The notes beneath the pieces were generated by a model. The model worked only from the letters and a program-made list of their open reading frames with translations. It was not told the origin of the DNA and made no database searches. The position numbers were made by a program, and so were the translations under genes. Of a stretch of DNA of 20,170 nt, positions 1 to 6,470 are shown one piece after another. The DNA comes from an uncultured Armatimonadota bacterium (GTDB lineage: Bacteria; Armatimonadota; UBA5829; DTJY01). Each line of letters begins with the position of its first letter. Positions within the stretch are counted from its first letter, which is position 1. The DNA lies in the NCBI GenBank assembly GCA_937875395.1, contig CALNCU010000075.1, positions 1 through 20,170 of the forward strand. The letters run 5' to 3'.

Positions 1-1235
1 TTGTAAACGGATACGTGCAGGGGCATATTCCGGAGTCGCAGGCGGCGGCATGGCTTATGGCGGTATTCTTCCGCGGCATGAGCGCGGCGGAGACCCTGGA
101 GCTGACCCTGGCAATGGTAAGTTCCGGCGCAACGCTGGATCTTTCCTGCATCCCCGGAATCAAGGTTGATAAACACAGTACCGGCGGCGTGGGGGATAAG
201 ACAACGCTTGTGCTGGTTCCACTCCTTGCTGCCGCCGGGGTTCCCGTTGCCAAGATGTCCGGCAGGAGCCTGGGGTACACCGGCGGAACCCTTGATAAGC
301 TGGAATCCATCCCCGGTTTCAACTGTGCGCTTGGCATGGATGAAATTGTAGAACAGGTGAAGCGTGTGGGTGCGGTTATGGCCGGGCAAACGGAAGAGCT
401 TGTTCCTGCAGATAAAAAGCTCTATGCCCTAAGGGATATTACCGCCACCGTAGACTGCATACCTCTTATTGCAGCAAGTGTTATGAGCAAGAAGATTGCA
501 TCCGGCGCAGATGCCGTTCTGCTGGATGTTAAATTTGGCTCCGGAGCATTTATGCACAGATTTTCAGATGCGCTGAAGCTTGCAGAGATAATGGTTGAGA
601 TAGGCCGTATGAGCGGCAAAAGGGTTGAGGCGCTGGTGACCACCATGGATCAGCCGCTGGGCCATGCTGTGGGCAACGCCCTTGAGGTGGCGGAGTCTAT
701 AAACACACTTCTGGGAGAAGGGCCGGATGATCTTGCAGGCCTCTGCACCCAGCTTGGCGCCGCCGCACTTGTTTTGGGCGAACGGGCATCTTCTTACAAA
801 GAGGGCGAAAAGATGATAGGCCGCCTAATAAAAAGCGGTGAGGGCGCTCAAAAGTTTAGGGAGATAATTAGAGCTCAGGGCGGGGACCCAAACGTTATAG
901 ATGATCTTTCCCTCCTCCCTGCAGCGCCTCTTGTTCAGAAGGTGAACTCCCCGGCATCCGGTTATGTGAAGAGGCTTGATGCCCTTGCTGTGGCGCAGGC
1001 ATCCTTTGCACTTGGCGCAGGCAGGGGAGATGCAAAGGCCCAACCGGACCCGGCCGTGGGAGTGTATCTGCATAAAAAGATTGGGGATAAGGTGGCCAGG
1101 GGAGATGTTCTGGCGGAGTTGCACGCCAGGAGCAGTTTGGGGGTGGAAGGCGCCGCAGACCTTATATCCGGCGCATATACCATTGGGCCGGTTGCGCCCG
1201 CTCCAATCCCCATTGTGCAAAAAAGGGTCAGGTAG
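1..1235 (+). CDS. pdp: pyrimidine-nucleoside (thymidine) phosphorylase, 5' end missing
   Basis: Cytosolic salvage enzyme that splits thymidine, uridine or deoxyuridine with phosphate into the base and (deoxy)ribose-1-phosphate. The frame is open from the first full codon at position 3, and the first residues match the family interior, so roughly 25-30 N-terminal residues lie outside the window; the GTG at 15 is not the true start. Seen: the phosphate-binding KHSTGGVGD segment (from 171), the family signature SGRSLGYTGGTLDKLE (about 260-305), and the thymine-site residues of E. coli DeoA as Arg in LRDIT (432-434) and Ser/Lys in AASVMSKK. The C-terminal PYNP_C-like domain is complete. KTTLV after GGVGD resembles the broad-specificity Bacillus Pdp type more than E. 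coli DeoA. The loop usually read GHTGGT is GYTGGT here. The gene ends 135-141 nt before tldD. No convincing terminator or promoter was found in that gap, so co-transcription is possible. Confidence 0.93.
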   Translation, partial: VNGYVQGHIPESQAAAWLMAVFFRGMSAAETLELTLAMVSSGATLDLSCIPGIKVDKHSTGGVGDKTTLVLVPLLAAAGVPVAKMSGRSLGYTGGTLDKLESIPGFNCALGMDEIVEQVKRVGAVMAGQTEELVPADKKLYALRDITATVDCIPLIAASVMSKKIASGADAVLLDVKFGSGAFMHRFSDALKLAEIMVEIGRMSGKRVEALVTTMDQPLGHAVGNALEVAESINTLLGEGPDDLAGLCTQLGAAALVLGERASSYKEGEKMIGRLIKSGEGAQKFREIIRAQGGDPNVIDDLSLLPAAPLVQKVNSPASGYVKRLDALAVAQASFALGAGRGDAKAQPDPAVGVYLHKKIGDKVARGDVLAELHARSSLGVEGAADLISGAYTIGPVAPAPIPIVQKRVR

Positions 1236-1376
1236 GTTTATTCCAAGCGAGAGGTGTGCCGGCGGAGAGAGTACCTCGGCAACGTCCGCGGCTGAGCAGG
1301 CACGGCGTTTTACAGACCGTCTGCCGGGGTATGTGCGGATATGGGTTAGTGTAAATATTTATCAAGGAGAATGCTG

Positions 1377-2825
1377 GTGAAGGAGCTTACAGATAGAGCC
1401 CTTGAAAAAGCCCGGGGATTGGGGGCAAGCTATGCAGATATCCGCATAGTGAACCGGCAGGAAGAGTCCATCCAGGTTAAAAACGGCAAAGTGGAAGGAC
1501 TCTCCGCCAAAACGGATGAAGGCTTTGGCATACGTGTGCTTGCAGACGGAGCCTGGGGGTTTGCAAGCAGCCTTAACCTTGACCCGGATGATATAGATTC
1601 CGTGGCAAAGATGGCGGTGCGCATTGCGCAGGCATCGTCCCAGGTGCAGCGCAAGCCGGTAGAACTTGCCCCCGCAGATGCAGAGGAGGGCGAGTTTGCT
1701 TTTAAGGTAAAGCAAGACCCTTTTGAAGTGCCTGTTGAAGATAAACTTGAGCTTTTAATGGATGCCGACCGCGTAATGCGTGAGAATCCGGAGATAAAAG
1801 TAGCGGAATCCACCATGAACTTCTGGAAGACGGAGACTACCTTTGCCAGTACAGAAGGCTCATACATAAAACAGACCAAGACAGAGAGCGGCGCAGGCAT
1901 ATCTGCAACTGCGGTAGGCGGCGGAGATGTTCAGCGGCGTTCATGGCCCGCCTCCTTTGGCGGGGACTACCAGACGGCCGGATACGAGTTTGTAGAATCA
2001 TGCAATCTTGTATCAAACGCTGCCCGCACCGCAAAAGAGGCATCGGAACTTCTGCGGGCGCCCCAGTGCCCGCCGGATACATGCACCCTTATCCTTGACG
2101 GCTCCATGCTTGCGCTGCAGATACATGAGTCCTGCGGCCATCCAACAGAGTTGGACAGAGTCTTTGGCACAGAGGCTGCATACGCAGGCACAAGCTTTCT
2201 TACGCCGGATAAACTGGGCAGCTTCCGCTACGGATCAGACCTTGTTAACATTACGGCAGATGCCACTGCCCCCGGCGGCCTGGGGAGCTTCTTCTTTGAC
2301 GATGAGGGCGTTCCTGCACAGAAGGTTGATCTTATAAAAAACGGCATATTCTCCGGCTATCTAACATCAAGAGAGACGGCGGCAGAGATAGGCCGGCGGA
2401 GCATGGGCGCCATGCGTGCGGAAGGGTGGAACCGCATCCCCCTTATAAGAATGACAAACATCAACCTTGCGCCGGGCGACTGGACCCTTGATGAGATGAT
2501 AAAAGATACGGAGCACGGAATTTACGCCGCAATGGTAGGCTCCTGGAGCATAGATGATAAGCGGCTGAACTTTCAGTTTGCCACAGAGATTGCCTGGGAG
2601 ATAGAGAACGGCTCGCTTGTAAGAATGTACAAGAATCCCACCTACACCGGCATAACCTACCAGTTCTGGCAGAGCATGGATGCCGTTGCAGGCATAGATG
2701 AATGGCACCTGTGGGGCGTACCCAACTGCGGCAAGGGAGAACCTGTGCAGACCATGCGCGTAGGCCATGGAACGGCCCCTGCAAGATTTAGAAATGTGCG
2801 CATAGGTGTGCTAGAGGAGGGATAG
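1377..2825 (+). CDS. tldD: TldD-type metalloprotease subunit
   Basis: Catalytic-type subunit of the TldD/TldE (PmbA) heterodimeric metalloprotease, which in enterobacteria trims modified peptides such as microcin B17 and degrades unfolded peptides such as CcdA in the cytoplasm. The zinc motif HESCGH (family HExxxH) is at 2124-2141, followed by the conserved TPDKLGSFRYGSDLVN and FFDDEGVPAQ segments. A conserved Cys in VPNCGKGEP (2727-2729) fits the Cys zinc ligand near the C-terminus. The frame also has ATG at 1371, but the only Shine-Dalgarno, AAGGAG (1364-1369), leaves 1 nt before that ATG and 7 nt before GTG 1377. The GTG start (482 residues) is therefore preferred. It is separated by 2 nt from its partner gene. 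The physiological substrate here is unknown. Confidence 0.94.
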   Translation: MKELTDRALEKARGLGASYADIRIVNRQEESIQVKNGKVEGLSAKTDEGFGIRVLADGAWGFASSLNLDPDDIDSVAKMAVRIAQASSQVQRKPVELAPADAEEGEFAFKVKQDPFEVPVEDKLELLMDADRVMRENPEIKVAESTMNFWKTETTFASTEGSYIKQTKTESGAGISATAVGGGDVQRRSWPASFGGDYQTAGYEFVESCNLVSNAARTAKEASELLRAPQCPPDTCTLILDGSMLALQIHESCGHPTELDRVFGTEAAYAGTSFLTPDKLGSFRYGSDLVNITADATAPGGLGSFFFDDEGVPAQKVDLIKNGIFSGYLTSRETAAEIGRRSMGAMRAEGWNRIPLIRMTNINLAPGDWTLDEMIKDTEHGIYAAMVGSWSIDDKRLNFQFATEIAWEIENGSLVRMYKNPTYTGITYQFWQSMDAVAGIDEWHLWGVPNCGKGEPVQTMRVGHGTAPARFRNVRIGVLEEG

Positions 2826-2827
2826 AG

Positions 2828-4159
2828 ATGCTGGGCAGAGCCGGAGCGTTAGATATATTAAAAGCGGCAATAGAGGCTGCAGATGCAGATATGGCGCAGG
2901 CCAGTATAAGAATAGGCGAATTCGGGCTTACCCGGTTTGCCAACTCATCCATACATCAGAATGTGTTAGAAAAGAACGCAGAGCTTGCGGTGAAGGTTAT
3001 TGCAGGCAAACGCATAGGTTACGCCGCCACAAACCGGCTTGATGAAAAGTCTATTTGCGGCATTGCAAAAAAGGCCGCAGAGTTTGCCCGCCACTCGCAG
3101 GAAAACCCGGATTTCACCTCTCTTCCGCATGCAAAACCCATAAAGGACGCAAATACTTTTGACGGGCACACAGCCTTCTATACACCGGAAGAGAGGGCGG
3201 AGGACGTCTCCGGCATGGTCTGTGAAGCCGAAAGGTTTGGCGCAAAAGCGGCGGGCGCCATCTCCACCGGATACCAGGAATTTGCGATAATGAACTCCCT
3301 TGGCGTAGAGGCGTATAACATCCGCTCGCAGGCAAACCTGTCCACGGTAATGACGGCGGAGAGCGGCTTTGGTTATGCAGATAGGGCATCCATAAATGTG
3401 ATGGATTTGAACCCGGTACCGGCGGCGGCAGAGGCGGCGGCCAGAAGCTGTGAGAGCCGGAATCCAATATCCGTAGAACCGGGGGAATACGATGTCATCC
3501 TTATGCCGTATGCCGTTGCAGAGTTCCTGGAGTTTCTTGCTTACACCGGGCTTGGCGCCCGCTCCGTGCAGGAAGGCAGAAGCTTTATGTCCGGCAAGTT
3601 TGGGCAGCAGATTACGGGTAAAAACATCACCATCTGGGATGACGGCCTTAATTCCGCCGGGCTCCCCATCCCGTTTGATTCGGAGGGCGTGCCCAAGCAG
3701 CATGTGCAGATGATTGTAGACGGAGTAGCAAAAGGCGTTGTGTACGATTCTTACACTGCGCACAAAGAGGGCAAAGAATCTACAGGCCACGCCGCCCCCG
3801 GCGGAGATGAAGAGAGCGCAGAACCAATGCCCATAAACATGTTTATGGCCCCCGGAGACGCCACCGTGCCGGAGATGATTGCAGAGACAAAGAAGGGGAT
3901 TCTGGTTACCCGGTTCCACTACACAAACGTAATCCACCCCATACTGACTATTATTACCGGCATGACGCGCGACGGCACATTTCTGGTGGAGGACGGAAAG
4001 GTGACAAAGCCGGTTAAAAATTTGCGTTTTACAGACAGCATTCTGGAACGCCTGAACCATGTAGATATGATCTCCCGAGAGCCAAAGCGGCAATCCATAT
4101 GCGTGGTTCCGGCCATCCGCGCCCGCAGGTTCCGTTTCACCGGCACAACGGAGTTCTAG
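2828..4159 (+). CDS. pmbA: TldE/PmbA-type metalloprotease partner subunit
   Basis: Second member of the TldD/PmbA family, 443 residues (normal length for PmbA). It lacks the HExxxH motif, as expected for TldE, which forms the heterodimer with the zinc-bearing TldD. Conserved family segments visible are the N-terminal stretch ending in RFANSSIHQN, GARSVQEGRSFMSGKFGQ in the middle, FDSEGVPKQ, and the glycine-rich STGHAAPGGDEES segment. The start is clear: AGGAGG at 2815-2820 with 7 nt spacing to ATG 2828, lying inside the end of tldD, which implies translational coupling. The final ~20 residues after MISREPKRQ are Arg-rich and end in TGTTEF, typical of the family. No strong terminator follows. 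The next transcript starts about 80 nt downstream from its own promoter. Confidence 0.93.
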   Translation: MLGRAGALDILKAAIEAADADMAQASIRIGEFGLTRFANSSIHQNVLEKNAELAVKVIAGKRIGYAATNRLDEKSICGIAKKAAEFARHSQENPDFTSLPHAKPIKDANTFDGHTAFYTPEERAEDVSGMVCEAERFGAKAAGAISTGYQEFAIMNSLGVEAYNIRSQANLSTVMTAESGFGYADRASINVMDLNPVPAAAEAAARSCESRNPISVEPGEYDVILMPYAVAEFLEFLAYTGLGARSVQEGRSFMSGKFGQQITGKNITIWDDGLNSAGLPIPFDSEGVPKQHVQMIVDGVAKGVVYDSYTAHKEGKESTGHAAPGGDEESAEPMPINMFMAPGDATVPEMIAETKKGILVTRFHYTNVIHPILTIITGMTRDGTFLVEDGKVTKPVKNLRFTDSILERLNHVDMISREPKRQSICVVPAIRARRFRFTGTTEF

Positions 4160-4205
4160 GGGGAACTTCTGCTTATCCCACCACGTATAAAATATGGGAG
4201 ACCAC

Positions 4206-4234
4206 TTGAACGGCAGGGCTTTTTCATCTATAAT
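4206..4234 (+). promoter_or_regulatory. sigma70-type promoter for riboswitch-htpX
   Basis: TTGAAC (4206-4211), a 17-nt spacer, then a perfect TATAAT (4229-4234). Transcription would begin near 4241, a few nucleotides before the first strand of the riboswitch P1 helix, which fits a dedicated promoter for the riboswitch transcript. Confidence 0.75.
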
Positions 4235-4246
4235 TAAAGAGTAATT

Positions 4247-4350
4247 GAAGGGGAGTAGCGCCGGGTTTAACGGAACCCGGTACGTCTAAATCATCATCAC
4301 GGCAAAACTGCCTGGTTTAGATGTCACCCATAGTGAGAAGCAAGACCTTC
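4247..4350 (+). promoter_or_regulatory. yybP-ykoY manganese riboswitch aptamer
   Basis: The RNA carries the hallmark strings of the yybP-ykoY Mn2+ riboswitch (the family of B. subtilis yybP and E. coli mntP/alx leaders): GGGGAGTAGC at the 5' side and AGCAAGACCTT at the 3' side. Visible helices: P1 GAAGG 4247-4251 with CCTTC 4346-4350; P2 CCGGGTT 4261-4267 with AACCCGG 4274-4280; P3 4283-4290 with 4316-4323 (one G-U), containing an internal hairpin GGCA 4301-4304/TGCC 4309-4312 and the unpaired TCATCATCAC segment; P4 TCAC 4324-4327/GTGA 4333-4336. In this family Mn2+ bridges the loops of two coaxial stacks and stabilises P1. The recognition is from sequence and pairing. The ligand is inferred from the family. 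Confidence 0.93.
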
Positions 4351-4386
4351 AAGGTGCAAACGGTGTTTTGCACGTGAGGGTCTTTT
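4342..4386 (+). terminator. intrinsic terminator of the riboswitch expression platform
   Basis: AAGACCTTCA (4342-4351) can pair with TGAGGGTCTT (4375-4384) with one G-U pair, enclosing GTGCAAA (4354-4360)/TTTGCAC (4367-4373), and a T-run follows (4383-4386). The 5' terminator strand uses the conserved AAGACC and the 3' half of aptamer P1, so the folded (Mn2+-bound) aptamer and the terminator exclude each other. This predicts that the ligand turns transcription of htpX on. The ribosome binding site AAGGAGG lies just beyond, at 4391-4397, outside the hairpin. Confidence 0.88.
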
Positions 4387-4402
4387 CTATAAGGAGGTTT
4401 GC

Positions 4403-5260
4403 ATGAATGCTCTTAAAACAGGGGTGCTGCTTGCCGCACTCACCCTGCTTATAATGTGGATAGGCAGGATGATAGGCGGGCCCGGCGGCATGATGGTTGC
4501 GTTTCTCTTTGCTCTGGTGATGAATGGAGTGAGCTACTGGTTCAGCGATAAGATTGTGCTTGCCATGTACCGCGCCAAGCCCGTGACAGAGGCGGAGGCG
4601 CCGGAACTGTACTCCATAGTAGGCAGGCTTACCGCGCAGGCCGGGCTTCCCATGCCCAAGCTCTACATCCTGCCGGATGAATCTGCAAACGCATTTGCAA
4701 CCGGGCGCAATCCAAATCATGCTGCCGTAGCCGTAACCCGGGGGCTTATGAGGATTCTGGATCAGGGCGAGGTAGAAGGCGTGCTTGCCCATGAACTGGC
4801 ACACGTAAAGAACCGGGATATACTAATATCATCCATAGCCGCCACGCTTGCCGGTGCCATTATGATGCTGGCAAATATGGCCCGGTGGGGGATGATTCTT
4901 GGCGGAATGGGCCGCTCCGATGATGATAACGGCGGGGCGTTAGGGCTTCTGGCAACCGTTATTGTAGCCCCAATTGCCGCCATGATGATTCAGCTTGCAA
5001 TCTCTCGTTCCAGGGAGTACCAGGCCGATGTCACCGGCGCCTCTATAAGCGGCAAACCGTTGGGACTTGCCAATGCGCTCCTTAAACTGGAGAACGCCTC
5101 CAGGGTTATCCCGTCACAGGCAAGCCCGGCTACCGCGCACATGTTTATAGTGAATCCGCTTTCCGGCAAAAGCATGGCTGCGCTGTTCAGCACGCACCCA
5201 TCCATCCCGGATAGAGTAAACAGGCTCCGCGCCATGGCCCAAGAGCGCGGGCAGTATTAA
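4403..5260 (+). CDS. htpX: HtpX-type membrane zinc metalloprotease (M48B)
   Basis: Inner-membrane protease of the HtpX family, which cleaves damaged or misassembled membrane proteins together with FtsH in E. coli. 285 residues, normal length. Two hydrophobic segments near the N-terminus (about residues 5-25 and 30-48) and two after the active site (about 142-165 and 176-200) fit the family topology. The zinc motif HELAH is at residues 130-134 (4790-4804) inside VLAHELAHVKNRD. The third zinc ligand is Glu205 in SREYQAD. The C-terminal STHPSIPDRVNRLRAM is the usual ending. The start is supported by AAGGAGG (4391-4397) 5 nt before ATG 4403. It is the only gene on the Mn2+ riboswitch transcript: a hairpin and a separate tRNA promoter follow. 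This implies manganese-responsive expression, unlike the heat or envelope-stress control known in E. coli. Confidence 0.95.
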   Translation: MNALKTGVLLAALTLLIMWIGRMIGGPGGMMVAFLFALVMNGVSYWFSDKIVLAMYRAKPVTEAEAPELYSIVGRLTAQAGLPMPKLYILPDESANAFATGRNPNHAAVAVTRGLMRILDQGEVEGVLAHELAHVKNRDILISSIAATLAGAIMMLANMARWGMILGGMGRSDDDNGGALGLLATVIVAPIAAMMIQLAISRSREYQADVTGASISGKPLGLANALLKLENASRVIPSQASPATAHMFIVNPLSGKSMAALFSTHPSIPDRVNRLRAMAQERGQY

Positions 5261-5266
5261 AAGCAT

Positions 5267-5302
5267 CTGAGGGCAGGAATCTGTTGAAATTTCTGCCCTC
5301 AG
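5267..5302 (+). terminator. hairpin terminator after htpX
   Basis: Perfect 10-bp inverted repeat CTGAGGGCAG (5267-5276) / CTGCCCTCAG (5293-5302) with a 16-nt loop, beginning 6 nt after the htpX stop codon. No T-run follows on the + strand, so termination may be inefficient or need a factor. Confidence 0.65.
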
Positions 5303-5305
5303 GTA

Positions 5306-5334
5306 TAGACAAATCTAATTTCGCATGCTATAAT
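5306..5334 (+). promoter_or_regulatory. sigma70-type promoter of tRNA-Asn
   Basis: TAGACA (5306-5311), a 17-nt spacer, then TATAAT (5329-5334). The predicted transcript start near 5341 leaves a ~37-nt leader before the tRNA. This near-consensus promoter is what a stable-RNA gene needs and marks a transcription unit separate from htpX. Confidence 0.8.
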
Positions 5335-5377
5335 CTATGGCGTTGGCAGGGCCGCCCGGCTTTGACAACAAAGGCAT

Positions 5378-5453
5378 TCCCCGGTAGCTCAATCGGCAGA
5401 GCGCTTGGCTGTTAACCAGGATGTTAGTGGTTCGAGTCCACTCCGGGGAGCCA
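5378..5453 (+). tRNA. tRNA-Asn (anticodon GTT)
   Basis: Complete cloverleaf: acceptor TCCCCGG (5378-5384) with CCGGGGA (5443-5449), seven perfect pairs; D stem GCTC/GAGC (5387-5390/5399-5402); anticodon stem CTTGG/CCAGG around loop CTGTTAA with GTT at 5411-5413; T stem AGTGG/CCACT (5426-5430/5438-5442) with loop TTCGAGT; discriminator G5450 and an encoded CCA (5451-5453). It serves as the boundary of a mobile-DNA remnant: the - strand recombinase frame runs into its 3' half. Confidence 0.97.
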
Positions 5454-5897
5454 CACACTTCCAAAACTGGGCACCCTATCCTTTGCCAATGCTGGCAAGG
5501 CGGATCGGTCACCCAGTTTTTTGTTTGTTATAGCTTTTGCTAATGCCGCCCGATTTCCCCGAACGCATACCCTATTTCCCTCAACCCTTATTTCATCCAC
5601 CAGAAGCTTCAAATATTCTTTGCCGAGTCCAGAAGTCCTATCCTCGAGTTTGCGTTTCAAAGCCGTGCAGAAAGCATCTACATGAGCTGGTTTTATCTGA
5701 TTCAGCGGCAATTCTTTCTCTCGACGTAAGCCTGCCATTTCTGTTAGTAATTCCTGTTTCCTAGCTTGATGCTTATGAACTCTTTCTTGGAGAGTCAAAT
5801 CCATGGGCAACAGCCCTTTTTCAACAGCTTCGTATACCCTGCACATAATCCAGAGGCGAAACTGCTTCTCATGCTCTTGTATGAACCGGTATCTCAT
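5424..5897 (-). pseudogene. serine recombinase C-terminal fragment fused to IS3 OrfB N-terminus
   Basis: A 157-codon open frame of two unrelated parts. Residues 1-21 (MRYRFIQEHEKQF..MCRV) match the N-terminal start of IS3-family transposase OrfB. From about residue 22 (YEAVEKGLLPMDL) the frame matches the C-terminal region of a large serine recombinase: a coiled-coil-like charged stretch, then LGKEYLKLLVDEIRVEGN and the end motif VPSFGSVWLP. The junction lies near 5832-5840. The final codons (WLPGVDSNH) are the antisense of the tRNA-Asn 3' half, as seen when an integrase gene abuts its tRNA attachment site. The catalytic serine domain and most of OrfB, including the DDE residues, are absent, so no recombination activity is expected. 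Whether the chimeric frame is translated is unknown. Confidence 0.75.
5463..5526 (+). terminator. possible terminator after tRNA-Asn
   Basis: AAAACTGGG (5463-5471) pairs with CCCAGTTTT (5512-5520), followed by a T-rich run. An inner imperfect hairpin CCTTTGCCA/TGGCAAGG (about 5480-5500) sits inside. It is placed just after the tRNA and could end its transcript. It overlaps the last codons of the recombinase fragment on the other strand, so part of the symmetry may belong to that element. Confidence 0.55.
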
Positions 5898-6130
5898 CGC
5901 AGTCCCTTGGAGAAGATACCGGGTGCTTTTTTTATTATGTCTCGTTCCTCATCTCTCCTTCGCGGGTGACCTTAGCCGCCTTGATCCAACTTGCAAGTGA
6001 GTTGATGTTTATTCCCAGATCACGGGCAATTCTGGAACGGCTCATCCCGCCTCCCAATGCCAAGCGTACCGTTTCTTCATTGAACACCTCTCTACTATTA
6101 TACAGGTGTCCGTTTTTCGGGGGAAGATCA
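5837..6130 (-). mobile_element. IS3-family insertion sequence remnant
   Basis: Reading the - strand, a probable IS end (TGATCTTCCCCCGAAAAACG, starting at 6130) is followed by an OrfA remnant, then an OrfB start whose ATG overlaps the OrfA stop as ATGA at 5897-5894, the classic IS3 layout. The element stops after ~60 nt of OrfB, where recombinase sequence begins. The other end and the DDE domain are missing. The assignment to IS3 rests on the OrfA helix-turn-helix, the OrfA C-terminal motif and the OrfB start. The exact terminus is a judgement by eye. Confidence 0.65.
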
Positions 6131-6186
6131 GCCAGGGGATGCCTTCGGATTTCTTCTCCGCCTCTATACTTAAGAGAGCTATCCAC
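5894..6186 (-). pseudogene. degenerate IS3-family transposase OrfA
   Basis: The frame 6186-5935 encodes 83 residues. The part from about residue 34 (FNEETVRLALGGGMSRSRIA, then RDLGININSLASWIK) is the OrfA helix-turn-helix. It stops early after REGEMRNET. A second - strand frame then reads EERDIIKKAPGIFSKGLR and ends at 5894; this matches the normal OrfA C-terminus (ERDILKKAxxFFxK). OrfA therefore carries a frameshift near 5945-5960 and a short deletion of the segment usually rich in Leu, Arg and Glu between the two parts. The first ~30 residues (MDSSLKYRGGEE...) lie beyond the putative IS end at 6130 and are probably not transposase. Confidence 0.7.
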
Positions 6187-6257
6187 CGCTTTGCATCCTA
6201 ACCTGGCTATGACAGGAAATATAACAAATCTTTCACTGCAAAGACATTAAAAACATG

Positions 6258-6286
6258 TTGACGATAAATTGCTTGTATGTTACACT
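6258..6286 (+). promoter_or_regulatory. sigma70-type promoter for the giant exoprotein gene
   Basis: TTGACG (6258-6263), a 17-nt spacer, then TACACT (6281-6286) within the AT-rich 284-nt gap between the IS remnant and the giant gene. It implies a 5' leader of about 180 nt before ATG 6471. No riboswitch-like structure was recognised in that leader. Confidence 0.6.
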
Positions 6287-6470
6287 GTTATATCTTGTGA
6301 TGATATATGTCAGTAATAAATTCATAGGGCAACCAAAAGTGCTGAAGTATATCAGTAAACGAATGTTAACTTGCTTGCATTCACTTTAATTTCATATTCT
6401 ATCAGTCCATGAATCTTATCTTCATAATAGTTTGGTAGTAATTTTTTCATAGAGTTTGGGGGGATTAAAG

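Noticed and set aside
1236..1370. Small symmetric sequences between pdp and tldD (for example CAGACCGTCTG near 1313)
   Set aside because: Stems are short or bulged with no T-run, and no well-spaced promoter pair was found, so no terminator or promoter is claimed.
2966..4093. Long - strand open frame (375 codons) opposite pmbA
   Set aside because: It lies wholly antisense to a clear PmbA gene, is rich in Cys, His and Arg in the way antisense frames are, and has no recognisable motif. It is a shadow.
5315..5512. - strand frame ending in PEWTRTTNILVNSQALCRLS
   Set aside because: It is the antisense translation of tRNA-Asn, a common annotation artefact.
6456..6470. TTG start five codons upstream of the giant gene ATG
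   Set aside because: The G-rich ribosome site overlaps this TTG, and the signal peptide begins properly at ATG 6471.
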